Part shown: piece by piece, positions 7,059 to 15,798 of the stretch
Layout: every line of letters begins with the position of its first letter
Position numbering within the stretch: position 1 is the stretch's first letter
Origin: an uncultured Porphyromonadaceae bacterium
GTDB taxonomy: Bacteria > Bacteroidota > Bacteroidia > Bacteroidales > Muribaculaceae
Length of the DNA stretch: 26,988 nt
Assembly: GCA_938027385.1 (NCBI GenBank)
Contig: CALJBF010000010.1
Span: 1-26,988, forward strand
Direction: 5' to 3'
Made by a program: the position numbers and the translations under genes
Notes under the pieces: model-generated
The model's input: only the letters and a program-made list of their open reading frames with translations
What the model was told of the DNA's origin: nothing
The model's database searches: none

Positions 7059-7297
7059 CAGGCGGGATTTTTGGCTGAAATTGCAGTGTTTTTTGCGGAC
7101 AACGGGTTGTGTGTTGGAAAATATTCGATTCTCAGAGCGTTAAAATCGGGCTTGGCTTGTCGTAATTTATTGTGACATAGTATTTTATGCTCAGATATGC
7201 CGTGGGTGTGATTTTTGAACTGAAAAATCGGCAAAATGTGAGGTTACAGGATATTGGGGTGTGATTTGTTGGCGCCAAACGAAAAACGGGCAGAGTA
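7059..7297. other. AT-rich intergenic region
   Basis: This is about 240 bp of lower-GC sequence between the small membrane protein pair and the ybeY promoter. It holds a 7-bp hairpin (GATTTTT at 7210-7216 with AAAAATC at 7223-7229) and a 10-bp palindrome TTGGCGCCAA (7269-7278). No convincing ORF is present on either strand. Confidence 0.5.
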
Positions 7298-7328
7298 TTG
7301 ACTTTTTAAGGGGGATTGTCTACCTTTG
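7298..7328 (+). promoter_or_regulatory. Promoter of ybeY
   Basis: The -33 TTG (7298-7300), a 20-bp spacer and the -7 TACCTTTG (7321-7328) match the Bacteroidetes consensus. The predicted transcript start is only about 8-10 nt before the ATG at 7344, so the leader is very short. A second match, TATTTTTG (7333-7340), is too close to the start codon to serve it. Confidence 0.72.
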
Positions 7329-7343
7329 TAGGTATTTTTGCTT

Positions 7344-7805
7344 ATGAACGACGTCAATCGCAAAAACGAAAAATTCCAGTGGCTGACCCGGGGTAGGGTA
7401 GGGGTTCCCGAACTCGACTACGGTGTCATCGCCCGATGGATTGAGATGGTCGCCGCCGATCACGACAGGTTGTGCGGCCCGCTGTCGTATATCTTCTGTG
7501 ACGACGATACGATAATCGATGTGAACCGCCGGTTCCTCAACCACGATTATTACACCGACATCATCACGTTTGACGATTCGCGCGGACGTCTGATCCGCGG
7601 CGACATGTTCATTTCGCTCGACACCGTAGCCTCGAACGCTGAGATGCAGGGCGCCACTTATGACCGCGAACTGCGCCGCGTGATAATCCACGGCGTGCTG
7701 CACCTCTGCGGCATAAACGACAAAGGTCCCGGCGAACGCGAGATCATGGAGGCGCACGAAGACCGCGCCCTCGCCATGCTCGACACGCTTGAATCAGGCG
7801 CTTAA
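7344..7805 (+). CDS. ybeY: Endoribonuclease YbeY, rRNA maturation factor
   Basis: This 153-residue cytoplasmic metalloprotein carries HGVLHLCGINDK at 116-127. H116 and H120 are two metal ligands; the third ligand position, His in E. coli (H-x3-H-x5-H), is D126 here, as I recall for Bacteroidetes YbeY. YbeY processes the 3' end of 16S rRNA and takes part in ribosome quality control. The preceding TDIITFD segment (71-77) is also typical. ATG 7344 is chosen over an in-frame TTG six bases upstream that overlaps a promoter-like element. It is followed after 60 bp by mnmG, so two RNA-maturation genes are adjacent. Confidence 0.92.
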   Translation: MNDVNRKNEKFQWLTRGRVGVPELDYGVIARWIEMVAADHDRLCGPLSYIFCDDDTIIDVNRRFLNHDYYTDIITFDDSRGRLIRGDMFISLDTVASNAEMQGATYDRELRRVIIHGVLHLCGINDKGPGEREIMEAHEDRALAMLDTLESGA

Positions 7806-7865
7806 ACGGGTTGTCGGTGTGTGTAAATATAAGTAAATCAATCGTTTAAAATCAGTTTATCAGTT

Positions 7866-9803
<1,938 letters not shown>

Positions 9804-9824
9804 GCCGAAAGACAGGCTGATGAT

Positions 9825-9840
9825 TGTTTCACGTGGAACA
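9825..9840. promoter_or_regulatory. parS chromosome-partitioning site (ParB binding)
   Basis: The 16-mer TGTTTCACGTGGAACA reads on the opposite strand as TGTTCCACGTGAAACA, an exact match to the parS consensus TGTTnCACGTGAAACA. It is intergenic, between mnmG and apt. ParB binds such sites near oriC and spreads along DNA. In many bacteria mnmG (gidA) itself lies close to oriC and par genes, so the location is coherent. Confidence 0.85.
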
Positions 9841-9918
9841 TAGTCAAGTGGCGATTCTCCAGCCGGTTACACAGCAAAGAAATTTTTAACCTCAAAGATA
9901 CTACCTAAAAGAAAAGAT

Positions 9919-10437
9919 ATGGATTTCATCAAGTCAAAAGTCCGCGATGTGCAGGATTTCCCGCAGAAGGGTATTCTCTTCAAAGATCTCACCACGGCTT
10001 TCAAGGATCCGCGTGCGCTCCATGAAATCGGGGTCTCGCTGGCCGACCTTTATCGCGGCAAAGGTGTGACCAAAGTTGTCGGCATCGAGTCGCGCGGCTT
10101 TATCGGCGGTTCGATTCTGGCGTTTGAACTCGGCGCCGGATTCGTGCCTGTGCGCAAGCCCGGCAAACTCCCTGCCGACACGCTCAAGGCATCGTATGAA
10201 AAGGAATACGGCACCGACACCATCGAGATTCACCGCGACGCCATCACTCCCGACGATGTGGTGGTGCTGCATGACGACGTGCTCGCCACCGGCGGTACAA
10301 TGGCCGCCGCCTACAATCTGGTGAAACAGATGAACCCCCGCAAGATCTACATTAACTTCATCATCGAGCTTGCAGCCCTCGCCGGCCGGAAGAACCTCCC
10401 CGCTGATGCCGAGGTAACCTCGCTGATTTCGTTCTGA
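9919..10437 (+). CDS. apt: Adenine phosphoribosyltransferase
   Basis: This 172-residue cytoplasmic enzyme makes AMP from adenine and PRPP (purine salvage). The PRPP loop is VVVLHDDVLATGGTM (114-128), and the family segments FPQKGILFKDLTT (14-26), GIESRGF (55-61) and PVRKPGKLP (77-85) are all present. Length is standard. The 115-bp gap upstream contains the parS site and no clear TAnnTTTG promoter on the plus strand. A GC-rich hairpin follows the gene. Confidence 0.97.
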   Translation: MDFIKSKVRDVQDFPQKGILFKDLTTAFKDPRALHEIGVSLADLYRGKGVTKVVGIESRGFIGGSILAFELGAGFVPVRKPGKLPADTLKASYEKEYGTDTIEIHRDAITPDDVVVLHDDVLATGGTMAAAYNLVKQMNPRKIYINFIIELAALAGRKNLPADAEVTSLISF

Positions 10438-10485
10438 GACATGGCGCACGTGCCCCTCCCGCAGGGGTACTTGCGTTCCGGTATT

Positions 10486-10536
10486 TTGCCGGCCGTGTGA
10501 CAGTGTGTGCCGCCGGCCGGCAATATGTATGTTTTT
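10486..10536 (+). terminator. Probable terminator after apt
   Basis: The 9-nt arms TTGCCGGCC (10486-10494) and GGCCGGCAA (10515-10523) pair perfectly around a 20-nt loop. A T-rich run (TATGTATGTTTTT) follows to 10536. A smaller hairpin (CCCCT...AGGGG, about 10453-10467) lies just upstream. Confidence 0.5.
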
Positions 10537-10648
10537 CTGACAACATGGCGTGTTTTGCCGACTATTCGGCCAACATAATTGCCGGAGTAAAGCGTTATAT
10601 CTGTACCGGATTTCTACCGGCACGTTAAAACTGTTTTACATCCATTAC

Positions 10649-11638
10649 ATGAAATTTATGTATAAGGGAAAAAGATTGCTCACGGTTTGCCTGGCCGCTG
10701 CGACGGTGGCATCGGGGTGGGGTGGTTTCACCTTGGCCGCCGATACGTTCGAACCGCTCAAATATGGAAATTTCGACCACTGGGTCACACGACAGATAAA
10801 GGAATCTCACGTCATCGGCGGAAACGAGAAGAATCTTTACGAGATAGGGCCGACACAGACCATTGTCGGCTCGATACCTTACGTCAACAAGGGGGGCTCG
10901 CCGTGGGCCACCTCGAATGTGCTTGCCAAGGTGGCCGGCGTCACCAAGGGGAGCAATGCCGTTTTTCCCGACACTCACGGCGCCGGAAAATGCGCCAAAC
11001 TCACCACGATGATGGAGCAGTGCAAGGCGCTCGGCATCGTCAATATCGACGTTCTGGTGGCGGGATCGATCTTCCTGGGCCGTTTCTTCGAGCCGGTGAA
11101 ATCGACTTCAGAGCCGTATTCGAAGATGGAGATGGGGATTCCGTTCACGCGCCGTCCGAAAGCGTTGCAGTTCGACTATAAGCTTGAGATGCCCGTGCAC
11201 AACGACCGCGTGTATTCGTCAGGTTTCGGTAAGAAAAAGACATACCCCGGCCATGACCAGGCCGAGGTCTACATCATACTTCAGCGCCGCTGGGAGGATG
11301 CCGACGGGAACCTGTACGCCAAACGTGTCGGCACAGGGCGCCAGCGCTACGGCAAGTCAACCAACGGGTGGGTTACCGGCCACCGCATTCCGGTGGAATA
11401 CGGCGACATCACCGGCAAGCCTGGTTACGCCTCGTGGAAGGGACTCATCCCCGCCGACAAAAGCTATTACGCCCGCAACTCGAAAGGGAAGATGGTGCCG
11501 GTGAAAGAGGTTGGCTGGGACGCCCCCGACGCCACCCCCACGCACCTGCTGATAATGGCCTCGTCGGGCAGCGGCACCGCCTATATCGGCACCCTCGGCC
11601 TCACCCTCTGGGTCGATAACATGGGGCTGGTTTATTAG
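10649..11638 (+). CDS. Secreted PCMD-like (putative carbohydrate metabolism) protein
   Basis: This 329-residue protein has a signal peptide (MKFMYKGKRLLTVCLAAATVA..., likely cut after the AA near residue 31). The mature start TFEPLKYGNFDHWVTRQIKES is followed by alternating polar strands of a beta-rich domain, with VGSIPYVNKGGSPWATSNVLAK, DTHGAGKCAKL and a C-terminal MASSGSGTAYIGTLGLTLWVDN. That pattern resembles the PCMD domain common in Bacteroides surface proteins, often linked to glycan use. No catalytic residues can be assigned. There is no lipobox Cys, so it is probably periplasmic or secreted. ATG 10649 is chosen because it places the basic and hydrophobic signal at the very N-terminus; an ATG three codons later (10658) is an alternative, and the reading from 10550 adds a non-signal extension. 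Confidence 0.62.
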   Translation: MKFMYKGKRLLTVCLAAATVASGWGGFTLAADTFEPLKYGNFDHWVTRQIKESHVIGGNEKNLYEIGPTQTIVGSIPYVNKGGSPWATSNVLAKVAGVTKGSNAVFPDTHGAGKCAKLTTMMEQCKALGIVNIDVLVAGSIFLGRFFEPVKSTSEPYSKMEMGIPFTRRPKALQFDYKLEMPVHNDRVYSSGFGKKKTYPGHDQAEVYIILQRRWEDADGNLYAKRVGTGRQRYGKSTNGWVTGHRIPVEYGDITGKPGYASWKGLIPADKSYYARNSKGKMVPVKEVGWDAPDATPTHLLIMASSGSGTAYIGTLGLTLWVDNMGLVY

Positions 11639-11659
11639 GCAGCCACACGCAGCACACAG

Positions 11660-11695
11660 CAGGGGCGCCGCGTCTGAAATGATGCGGCGCCCCTG
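11660..11695. terminator. Bidirectional terminator hairpin between convergent genes
   Basis: Perfect 12-bp arms (11660-11671 and 11684-11695) enclose a 12-nt loop. The hairpin sits between the stop of the PCMD-like gene (11638) and the stop of the leftward esterase gene (11732). No long T run follows on either side, so efficiency is uncertain. Confidence 0.65.
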
Positions 11696-11731
11696 ACGTG
11701 TATTATGAGGCTGTGTGCGGGCGATGGTGCG

Positions 11732-12640
11732 TTATTTTGCCAGAGCCTTCAGCCACGCCGAGAGTTCTTCGGTCATCTGGTCATGGCCGGGGAAACCGGT
11801 CGAGAAACCGAAACCGTGGCCGCCGGTGGGGTAGACATGCAGGCTTACCGGCACGCCGGCCTTGGTAAGTGCCTGGTAATAAGCGATTGAGTTGCCCGGT
11901 TTTACAATAGGGTCATCGTTTGTGGCAAGGATAAAAGCCGTTGGAGTAGAGTCGGTTACATGCAGCTCGGGGCTGTAGGCAAGCACCATTTCGGGGGTGG
12001 CGTCCTTGCCCAGGAAGTTGTTGCGCGAGTCGCTGTGCGTGAGTTGCGGCGTCAGCGAGATTACCGGATATATCAGCACCTGGAAGTCGGGAGCCGCGGC
12101 CATGGGGCGGTTCTGCGGCGCGTTGGCCGGCTGTTTCAGCAAGCGGGCGTCGGGAGCCTGCGATACGGCGGTTGTGGCGGCAAGGTGACCGCCGGCCGAA
12201 AAGCCCATCACGCCCACGCGAGAGGGGTCAATGCCAAGTTCGGCCGAGTGCTGTTTGAAATATCCTACAGCGCGCTGTGCGTCGTCGATCGGCGTCTCGG
12301 GGTTCCCTTTGGGGAGGCGGTATTTCAGGATGCCCACCGTGAAGCCCTGGCCGGTGAACCAGTCGAGCCAGTCATACCCCTCGTTCTGCATCGAGACGAA
12401 GGCGTAGCCTCCGCCCGGAATCATCACCACCGTCGTGCCGTTGGCCTTCCCCTCGGCAGGGCGCGCTATCCACATCTCAGTGGAATCGGCCGGAGTGCCG
12501 TCGGGGTTCTGCAGACCGGTATTCCAGGCCACGCGCACAGGCTCGGGCTTTGGTTCGGGCGTCTGTTTTTTCTTTGCCGATAGGGGGAGCAGGGTTGCCG
12601 CGGCCACTGTGGCGCAGGCGGCGAGTCGGAGTAGTTTCAT
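11732..12640 (-). CDS. Secreted alpha/beta-hydrolase, acetyl-xylan/feruloyl-esterase-like
   Basis: This 302-residue protein has a signal peptide (MKLLRLAACATVAAATLLPLSA). Catalytic features are in order: oxyanion segment IPGGGYAFVS (G76-G78), nucleophile S148 in GFSAGGHLA, a candidate acid D242/D243 in ATNDDPIVK, and H275 in TGGHGFG. This arrangement is typical of the BD-FAE/acetyl-esterase branch that deacylates plant or host polysaccharides, so the protein probably acts in the periplasm on sugar esters. Substrate is inferred. The ATG at 12640 is chosen over 12841 because the longer form adds 67 residues that hide the signal peptide and cover the promoter. The gene is divergent from the acyltransferase gene. 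Confidence 0.85.
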   Translation of the reverse strand: MKLLRLAACATVAAATLLPLSAKKKQTPEPKPEPVRVAWNTGLQNPDGTPADSTEMWIARPAEGKANGTTVVMIPGGGYAFVSMQNEGYDWLDWFTGQGFTVGILKYRLPKGNPETPIDDAQRAVGYFKQHSAELGIDPSRVGVMGFSAGGHLAATTAVSQAPDARLLKQPANAPQNRPMAAAPDFQVLIYPVISLTPQLTHSDSRNNFLGKDATPEMVLAYSPELHVTDSTPTAFILATNDDPIVKPGNSIAYYQALTKAGVPVSLHVYPTGGHGFGFSTGFPGHDQMTEELSAWLKALAK

Positions 12641-12712
12641 GGGTATGTGATGTTGAATAGTGTTTCGTGTCGTGGCTGTATTATGCAAGGTGATGATGCA
12701 AATTTTGCCACG

Positions 12713-12720
12713 CAAAGATA
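12713..12720 (-). promoter_or_regulatory. -7 promoter element (TATCTTTG) for the esterase gene
   Basis: On the minus strand this reads TATCTTTG, an exact TAnnTTTG match, 73 bp upstream of the start at 12640. It is back to back with the plus-strand element at 12742-12749, so upstream halves of the two promoters overlap. Confidence 0.6.
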
Positions 12721-12741
12721 TGCAAAAATCGGCGAATTTCG

Positions 12742-12749
12742 TAAATTTG
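12742..12749 (+). promoter_or_regulatory. -7 promoter element (TAAATTTG) for the acyltransferase gene
   Basis: TAAATTTG matches TAnnTTTG and lies 50 bp before the ATG at 12799. No good -33 TTTG is seen at the usual spacing, which may mean dependence on an activator. Confidence 0.55.
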
Positions 12750-12763
12750 CATTTCATTGGAAT

Positions 12764-12777
12764 AGTCTGTACAGACT
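12764..12777. promoter_or_regulatory. 14-bp perfect palindrome in the acyltransferase leader (possible operator)
   Basis: AGTCTGTACAGACT is its own reverse complement. It lies 15 bp downstream of the -7 element at 12742-12749, in the predicted leader or just at transcription start. A dimeric repressor site or a small RNA hairpin are both possible. Confidence 0.4.
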
Positions 12778-12798
12778 GTCTGGATTCAATCATCATAA

Positions 12799-13782
12799 AT
12801 GGACAATACAGAAAACAAACATACTGCGACGAATATGGCACCTGGTGCCGACGGCATGGTGACGCTGCCCGGCGCCCCAGCGCCGATGACGCCCGAGAAC
12901 GCCCGGCTCTATCAGGAGCTCGGGGTGCGCCCCGACGTGCTCAACGCCGACGATGTCATGCGCATGGTGCCGAAACTGGCGGGTCACCGGAAGCTGGTGA
13001 ACGGCCTGCTGAAATTCCTTGCCATCGACAAGGTGAACAACCTGCACGCCCATAACTGCACAACCCCCGGTCCCGGGTTCGTGCACGGCCTTCTGCATGA
13101 CCTCGACATAAAGATCGAGGTGGAGAACGCCGCTGTGTGGGAGAATCTTCCGCAGGGAGCCTTCATCACCGTGAGCAATCACCATTTCGGCGCGCTCGAC
13201 GGCATCATCCTCATCGACCTCATCGCCCAGAAACGGCCCAGGTACAAGGTCATGGTGAATATGTTCCTCGACTACATCACCGCCATGCGCCCCAACTTCA
13301 TCGCTGTCGACGCCCATGCCACAGCCGACCCGAAAAAGAAAGCCGTGTCGATGCAGGGAATCAAGGAGGCCATCAGGCTCGTGCGTTCAGGCGAGCCCGT
13401 CGGGTTCTTCCCGGCCGGTGCCGTCGGCAAGGTGAACTGGCGCGGCCGTCTGCAGGATCGCCAGTGGCAGCCCTCGATCATCCGCCTCGTGCAGCAGCTC
13501 AAGGTGCCCGTGGTGCCCATCTTCTTCCACGGCTCGCAGTCGTGGTGGTTCAACTTCCTGGGCGTGGCATGCTGGCAGCTGCGCACCCTGCGCCATCCGG
13601 CCGAGGTGTTCCGCAAGCATCACAAGACATTTAAGGTCACGTTCGGCGACCCCATCCCGGTCGAGCAGATCGTGGCCCACAGCGGCTCGATCGACGAGCT
13701 GGGCGCCTTCCTGCGTCATGAAACATACCGTCTGCGCGATGAAAAAAATCCCGCGTGGAAGACCATAACCCTGCGTCAGTGA
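12799..13782 (+). CDS. PlsC-like lysophospholipid/aminolipid acyltransferase
   Basis: This 327-residue protein carries the acyltransferase HX4D motif in SNHHFGALDG (H129, D134) and a FFPAGAVG segment (203-210) in place of the usual FPEG. That variant is seen in O-acyltransferases related to ornithine-lipid and Bacteroides glycine-lipid synthesis (OlsA/OlsF/GlsA type). NFIAVDAHA (166-174) provides further acceptor-site residues. It probably transfers an acyl chain from acyl-ACP to a lyso-lipid at the cytoplasmic face of the inner membrane. It could instead make phosphatidic acid, but the FPAG variant argues for an aminolipid. The residues before ~45 are low in conserved features. It precedes the sigma-54 activator gene by 11 bp, so they are likely co-transcribed. 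Confidence 0.82.
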   Translation: MDNTENKHTATNMAPGADGMVTLPGAPAPMTPENARLYQELGVRPDVLNADDVMRMVPKLAGHRKLVNGLLKFLAIDKVNNLHAHNCTTPGPGFVHGLLHDLDIKIEVENAAVWENLPQGAFITVSNHHFGALDGIILIDLIAQKRPRYKVMVNMFLDYITAMRPNFIAVDAHATADPKKKAVSMQGIKEAIRLVRSGEPVGFFPAGAVGKVNWRGRLQDRQWQPSIIRLVQQLKVPVVPIFFHGSQSWWFNFLGVACWQLRTLRHPAEVFRKHHKTFKVTFGDPIPVEQIVAHSGSIDELGAFLRHETYRLRDEKNPAWKTITLRQ

Positions 13783-13793
13783 CATCAGACCGA

Positions 13794-15074
13794 ATGGATC
13801 AGCAGGTACAGCAGGCAAAGGCCAGATTCGGCATCGTGGGCAACGACCCGCGGCTCGAAAAGGCGGTAAGGCGCGCCCTGAAGGTCGCGCCCACCGACAT
13901 GTCTGTGCTTGTCAGGGGCGAGAGCGGTACGGGCAAGGAGTTCTTCCCGCAGATCATACACGCCTTCTCGCGCCGCAAGCATGCCCGCTACATCGCCGTG
14001 AACTGCGGCGCCATCCCCGAGGGTACCATCGACTCCGAACTGTTCGGCCACGAGAAGGGTGCCTTTACCGGGGCCGTGGGGCAGCACAAGGGTTACTTCG
14101 AGGAGGCCGACGGCGGCACCATCTTCCTTGACGAGGTGGCCGAACTGCCGCTCACCACACAGGCGCGCCTGCTGCGTGTGCTTGAGAGCGGCGAGTTCCT
14201 GAAGGTCGGTTCGTCGCAGGTACAGAAGACCAACATCCGCATCGTCGCCGCCACCAATGTCGACCTGCTCCGGGCCATCGCCGAGGGTCGGTTCCGCGAA
14301 GACCTCTATTACCGTCTGGCGTCGGTCGAGATCCAGGTGCCCCCGTTGCGCGAACGTGGCCGCGACCTGCATCTGCTGGCGCGCAAGTTCGCCGGTGATT
14401 TCGCCGAGCAGCACTCCATGGCGCCGGTGACGTTTGCCCCCTCGGGCGCCTCGGCACTCGAGCGCTACCGCTGGCCCGGCAACGTGCGTCAGCTGCGCAA
14501 TGTGGTGTCGCAGATGGCGCTTTTCGAGGCCGGCAACGAGCTTGACGCCGCCACCGTGCTCGACTATCTGCCCGACCAGGCGGCCACCTCCACACCGGTG
14601 AGATACGAGGGTGGGGGAGACAGCGCTCCCGGACGCTATGAGCGCGAGCGTGAAATGCTGTTCAACCTCATTTTCCGCCTCCAGGGCGAGATTGACGAAC
14701 TTCGCCGCAGGGTCGACGATGTAGACCCGGATCAGGGCGCCACAGCCCCCGGAATCGCGCCGCGCGCGGCTCTGCCTGCCGGACTGCCGCAGTATCACCC
14801 TGAGGTCACCGACATCCATGCCGTCGAGGCCGACGAAACCGCTCCTCTGGCGGGCGCCCCCGAGGCACGGCATGCCGTGGCGCACGCCGCTGACGGAGCG
14901 CCGCTCACGCTCGAGGATACCGAACGGCAGACCATAATCCGGGCGCTTGAGTCAAACGGTTGGCGCCGCAAGGCCGCCGCCCGTCAGCTCAACATCTCAG
15001 AACGTACCCTCTACCGCAAAATAAAGGAATACCGGCTCGGCGACAGCACCGCCCCTGACCGTGACGAACCCTGA
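13794..15074 (+). CDS. Sigma-54-dependent transcriptional activator lacking a receiver domain
   Basis: This 426-residue bacterial enhancer-binding protein has Walker A GESGTGKE (42-49), the sigma-54-contacting GAFTGA loop (89-94), Walker B GGTIFLDE (107-114), an arginine-finger region REDLYYRL (168-175) and a C-terminal Fis-type helix-turn-helix (about 372-412: LTLEDTERQTIIRAL...KAAARQLNISERTLYRKIKEY). The AAA+ domain starts almost at the N-terminus, so there is no receiver, GAF or PAS sensor. Between AAA+ and HTH lies a ~110-residue linker with a short charged helix (RYEREREMLFNLIFRLQGEIDELRRRVDD) and a Pro/Ala-rich disordered part. Activity may be set by partners or expression level. ATG 13794 is chosen over GTG 13755, which overlaps the upstream gene. 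Lying before lptE is a familiar Bacteroides arrangement. Confidence 0.93.
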   Translation: MDQQVQQAKARFGIVGNDPRLEKAVRRALKVAPTDMSVLVRGESGTGKEFFPQIIHAFSRRKHARYIAVNCGAIPEGTIDSELFGHEKGAFTGAVGQHKGYFEEADGGTIFLDEVAELPLTTQARLLRVLESGEFLKVGSSQVQKTNIRIVAATNVDLLRAIAEGRFREDLYYRLASVEIQVPPLRERGRDLHLLARKFAGDFAEQHSMAPVTFAPSGASALERYRWPGNVRQLRNVVSQMALFEAGNELDAATVLDYLPDQAATSTPVRYEGGGDSAPGRYEREREMLFNLIFRLQGEIDELRRRVDDVDPDQGATAPGIAPRAALPAGLPQYHPEVTDIHAVEADETAPLAGAPEARHAVAHAADGAPLTLEDTERQTIIRALESNGWRRKAAARQLNISERTLYRKIKEYRLGDSTAPDRDEP

Positions 15075-15084
15075 CCGCGAAACA

Positions 15085-15639
15085 ATGAACCTGAAACCGA
15101 TCATCAACCGCATAAAACCCCGCGCCGCGCGACTGGTGGCCTTGCCTCTGCTGGTCTTTGCCCTGCTGTGCGTGCCGCAGGGGTGCCGCGTGAGCCTGCA
15201 GTTCAACAGCTCGGCCCTCGACTATAACATCTACAAGACAATCCATGTGGGCGAGTTCCCAATCCGTGCTGCGCTGGTGTACGCCCCGCTGCAGCAGACG
15301 TTCGAGAACGAGCTGCTCGACTACATCACCCGCAACACGCGCCTGCAGACCACCGACGGCGCCTCTGACATCAACCTGGAGGGGGAGATCACCGGCTACA
15401 ACCTCACCCCGCAGGCCGTGACCGAAGACGCCTACGCCTCGATGACGCGCCTCACCATCACCGTGCGTGTCAGGTACACCGACGCGCACAACGACAAGAA
15501 CGACGTTGACCAGACATTCTCGGCTTATCGCGACTTCGACGCCTCGATGATGCTCACCGACGTGCAGGAGGAGCTGTGCCAGCAGATCTCGAAAGAGCTC
15601 GTAGACCTTATCTTCAACGCCACCCTCGGCAACTGGTAA
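15085..15639 (+). CDS. lptE: LptE-like LPS-assembly lipoprotein
   Basis: This 184-residue protein has a basic N-terminus, a hydrophobic helix (17-30) and a Cys at 34 (VPQGC), the likely lipidated residue although the lipobox is imperfect. The mature part contains FNSSALDYNIYKTIHVGEFP, INLEGEITGYNLTPQAV and AYRDFDASMMLTDVQEEL, and ends LIFNATLGNW, a pattern I associate with Bacteroidetes LptE. LptE plugs the LptD barrel in the outer membrane and helps deliver LPS to the surface. It starts 10 bp after the sigma-54 activator stop, so the two are probably co-transcribed. ATG 15085 is chosen; a GTG at 15061 overlaps the upstream gene. Confidence 0.82.
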   Translation: MNLKPIINRIKPRAARLVALPLLVFALLCVPQGCRVSLQFNSSALDYNIYKTIHVGEFPIRAALVYAPLQQTFENELLDYITRNTRLQTTDGASDINLEGEITGYNLTPQAVTEDAYASMTRLTITVRVRYTDAHNDKNDVDQTFSAYRDFDASMMLTDVQEELCQQISKELVDLIFNATLGNW

Positions 15640-15659
15640 CGGGCCGCCCGGGGCCCGTT
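15638..15659 (+). terminator. GC-rich hairpin at the lptE stop codon
   Basis: Arms AACGGGCC (15638-15645) and GGCCCGTT (15652-15659) form an 8-bp stem with a 6-nt loop overlapping the stop codon. No T run follows, so it may act as an mRNA 3' stabiliser or weak terminator. Confidence 0.4.
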
Positions 15660-15713
15660 GCCCCCGTTACTCACCGCCACCACCGCTGTGGCTCCCACAA
15701 ACGCCCCGGTTCA

Positions 15714-15739
15714 GTTATCGGCCCAGCTGGGCCGATAAC
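15714..15739. repeat. 26-nt perfect palindrome upstream of the TPR gene
   Basis: The half-site GTTATCGGCCCAG is followed directly by its exact reverse complement. It lies in the 159-bp gap between lptE and the TPR gene, 59 bp before the ATG. As RNA it folds to an 11-bp stem with an AGCU loop; as DNA it is an ideal dyad for a dimeric regulator. No T run follows. Confidence 0.6.
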
Positions 15740-15798
15740 CCGACAAAGACAGCACGCACGGCACCCCTTGCCGCCCGCTATAACACCCACCACTCAAC

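Noticed and set aside
7037..7234. 65-residue minus-strand ORF after the small membrane protein pair
   Set aside because: No motif, no upstream promoter in the right place, and composition typical of non-coding AT-rich sequence.
9893..9900. Minus-strand TATCTTTG promoter-like element before apt
   Set aside because: It points into the 3' end of mnmG with no gene behind it; TTTG-rich 8-mers occur by chance in AT-rich gaps. An antisense transcript cannot be excluded.
13785..14885. 366-residue minus-strand frame opposite the sigma-54 activator
   Set aside because: It is antisense to a gene with all AAA+ motifs and has no family resemblance; GC-rich codon bias keeps the frame open.
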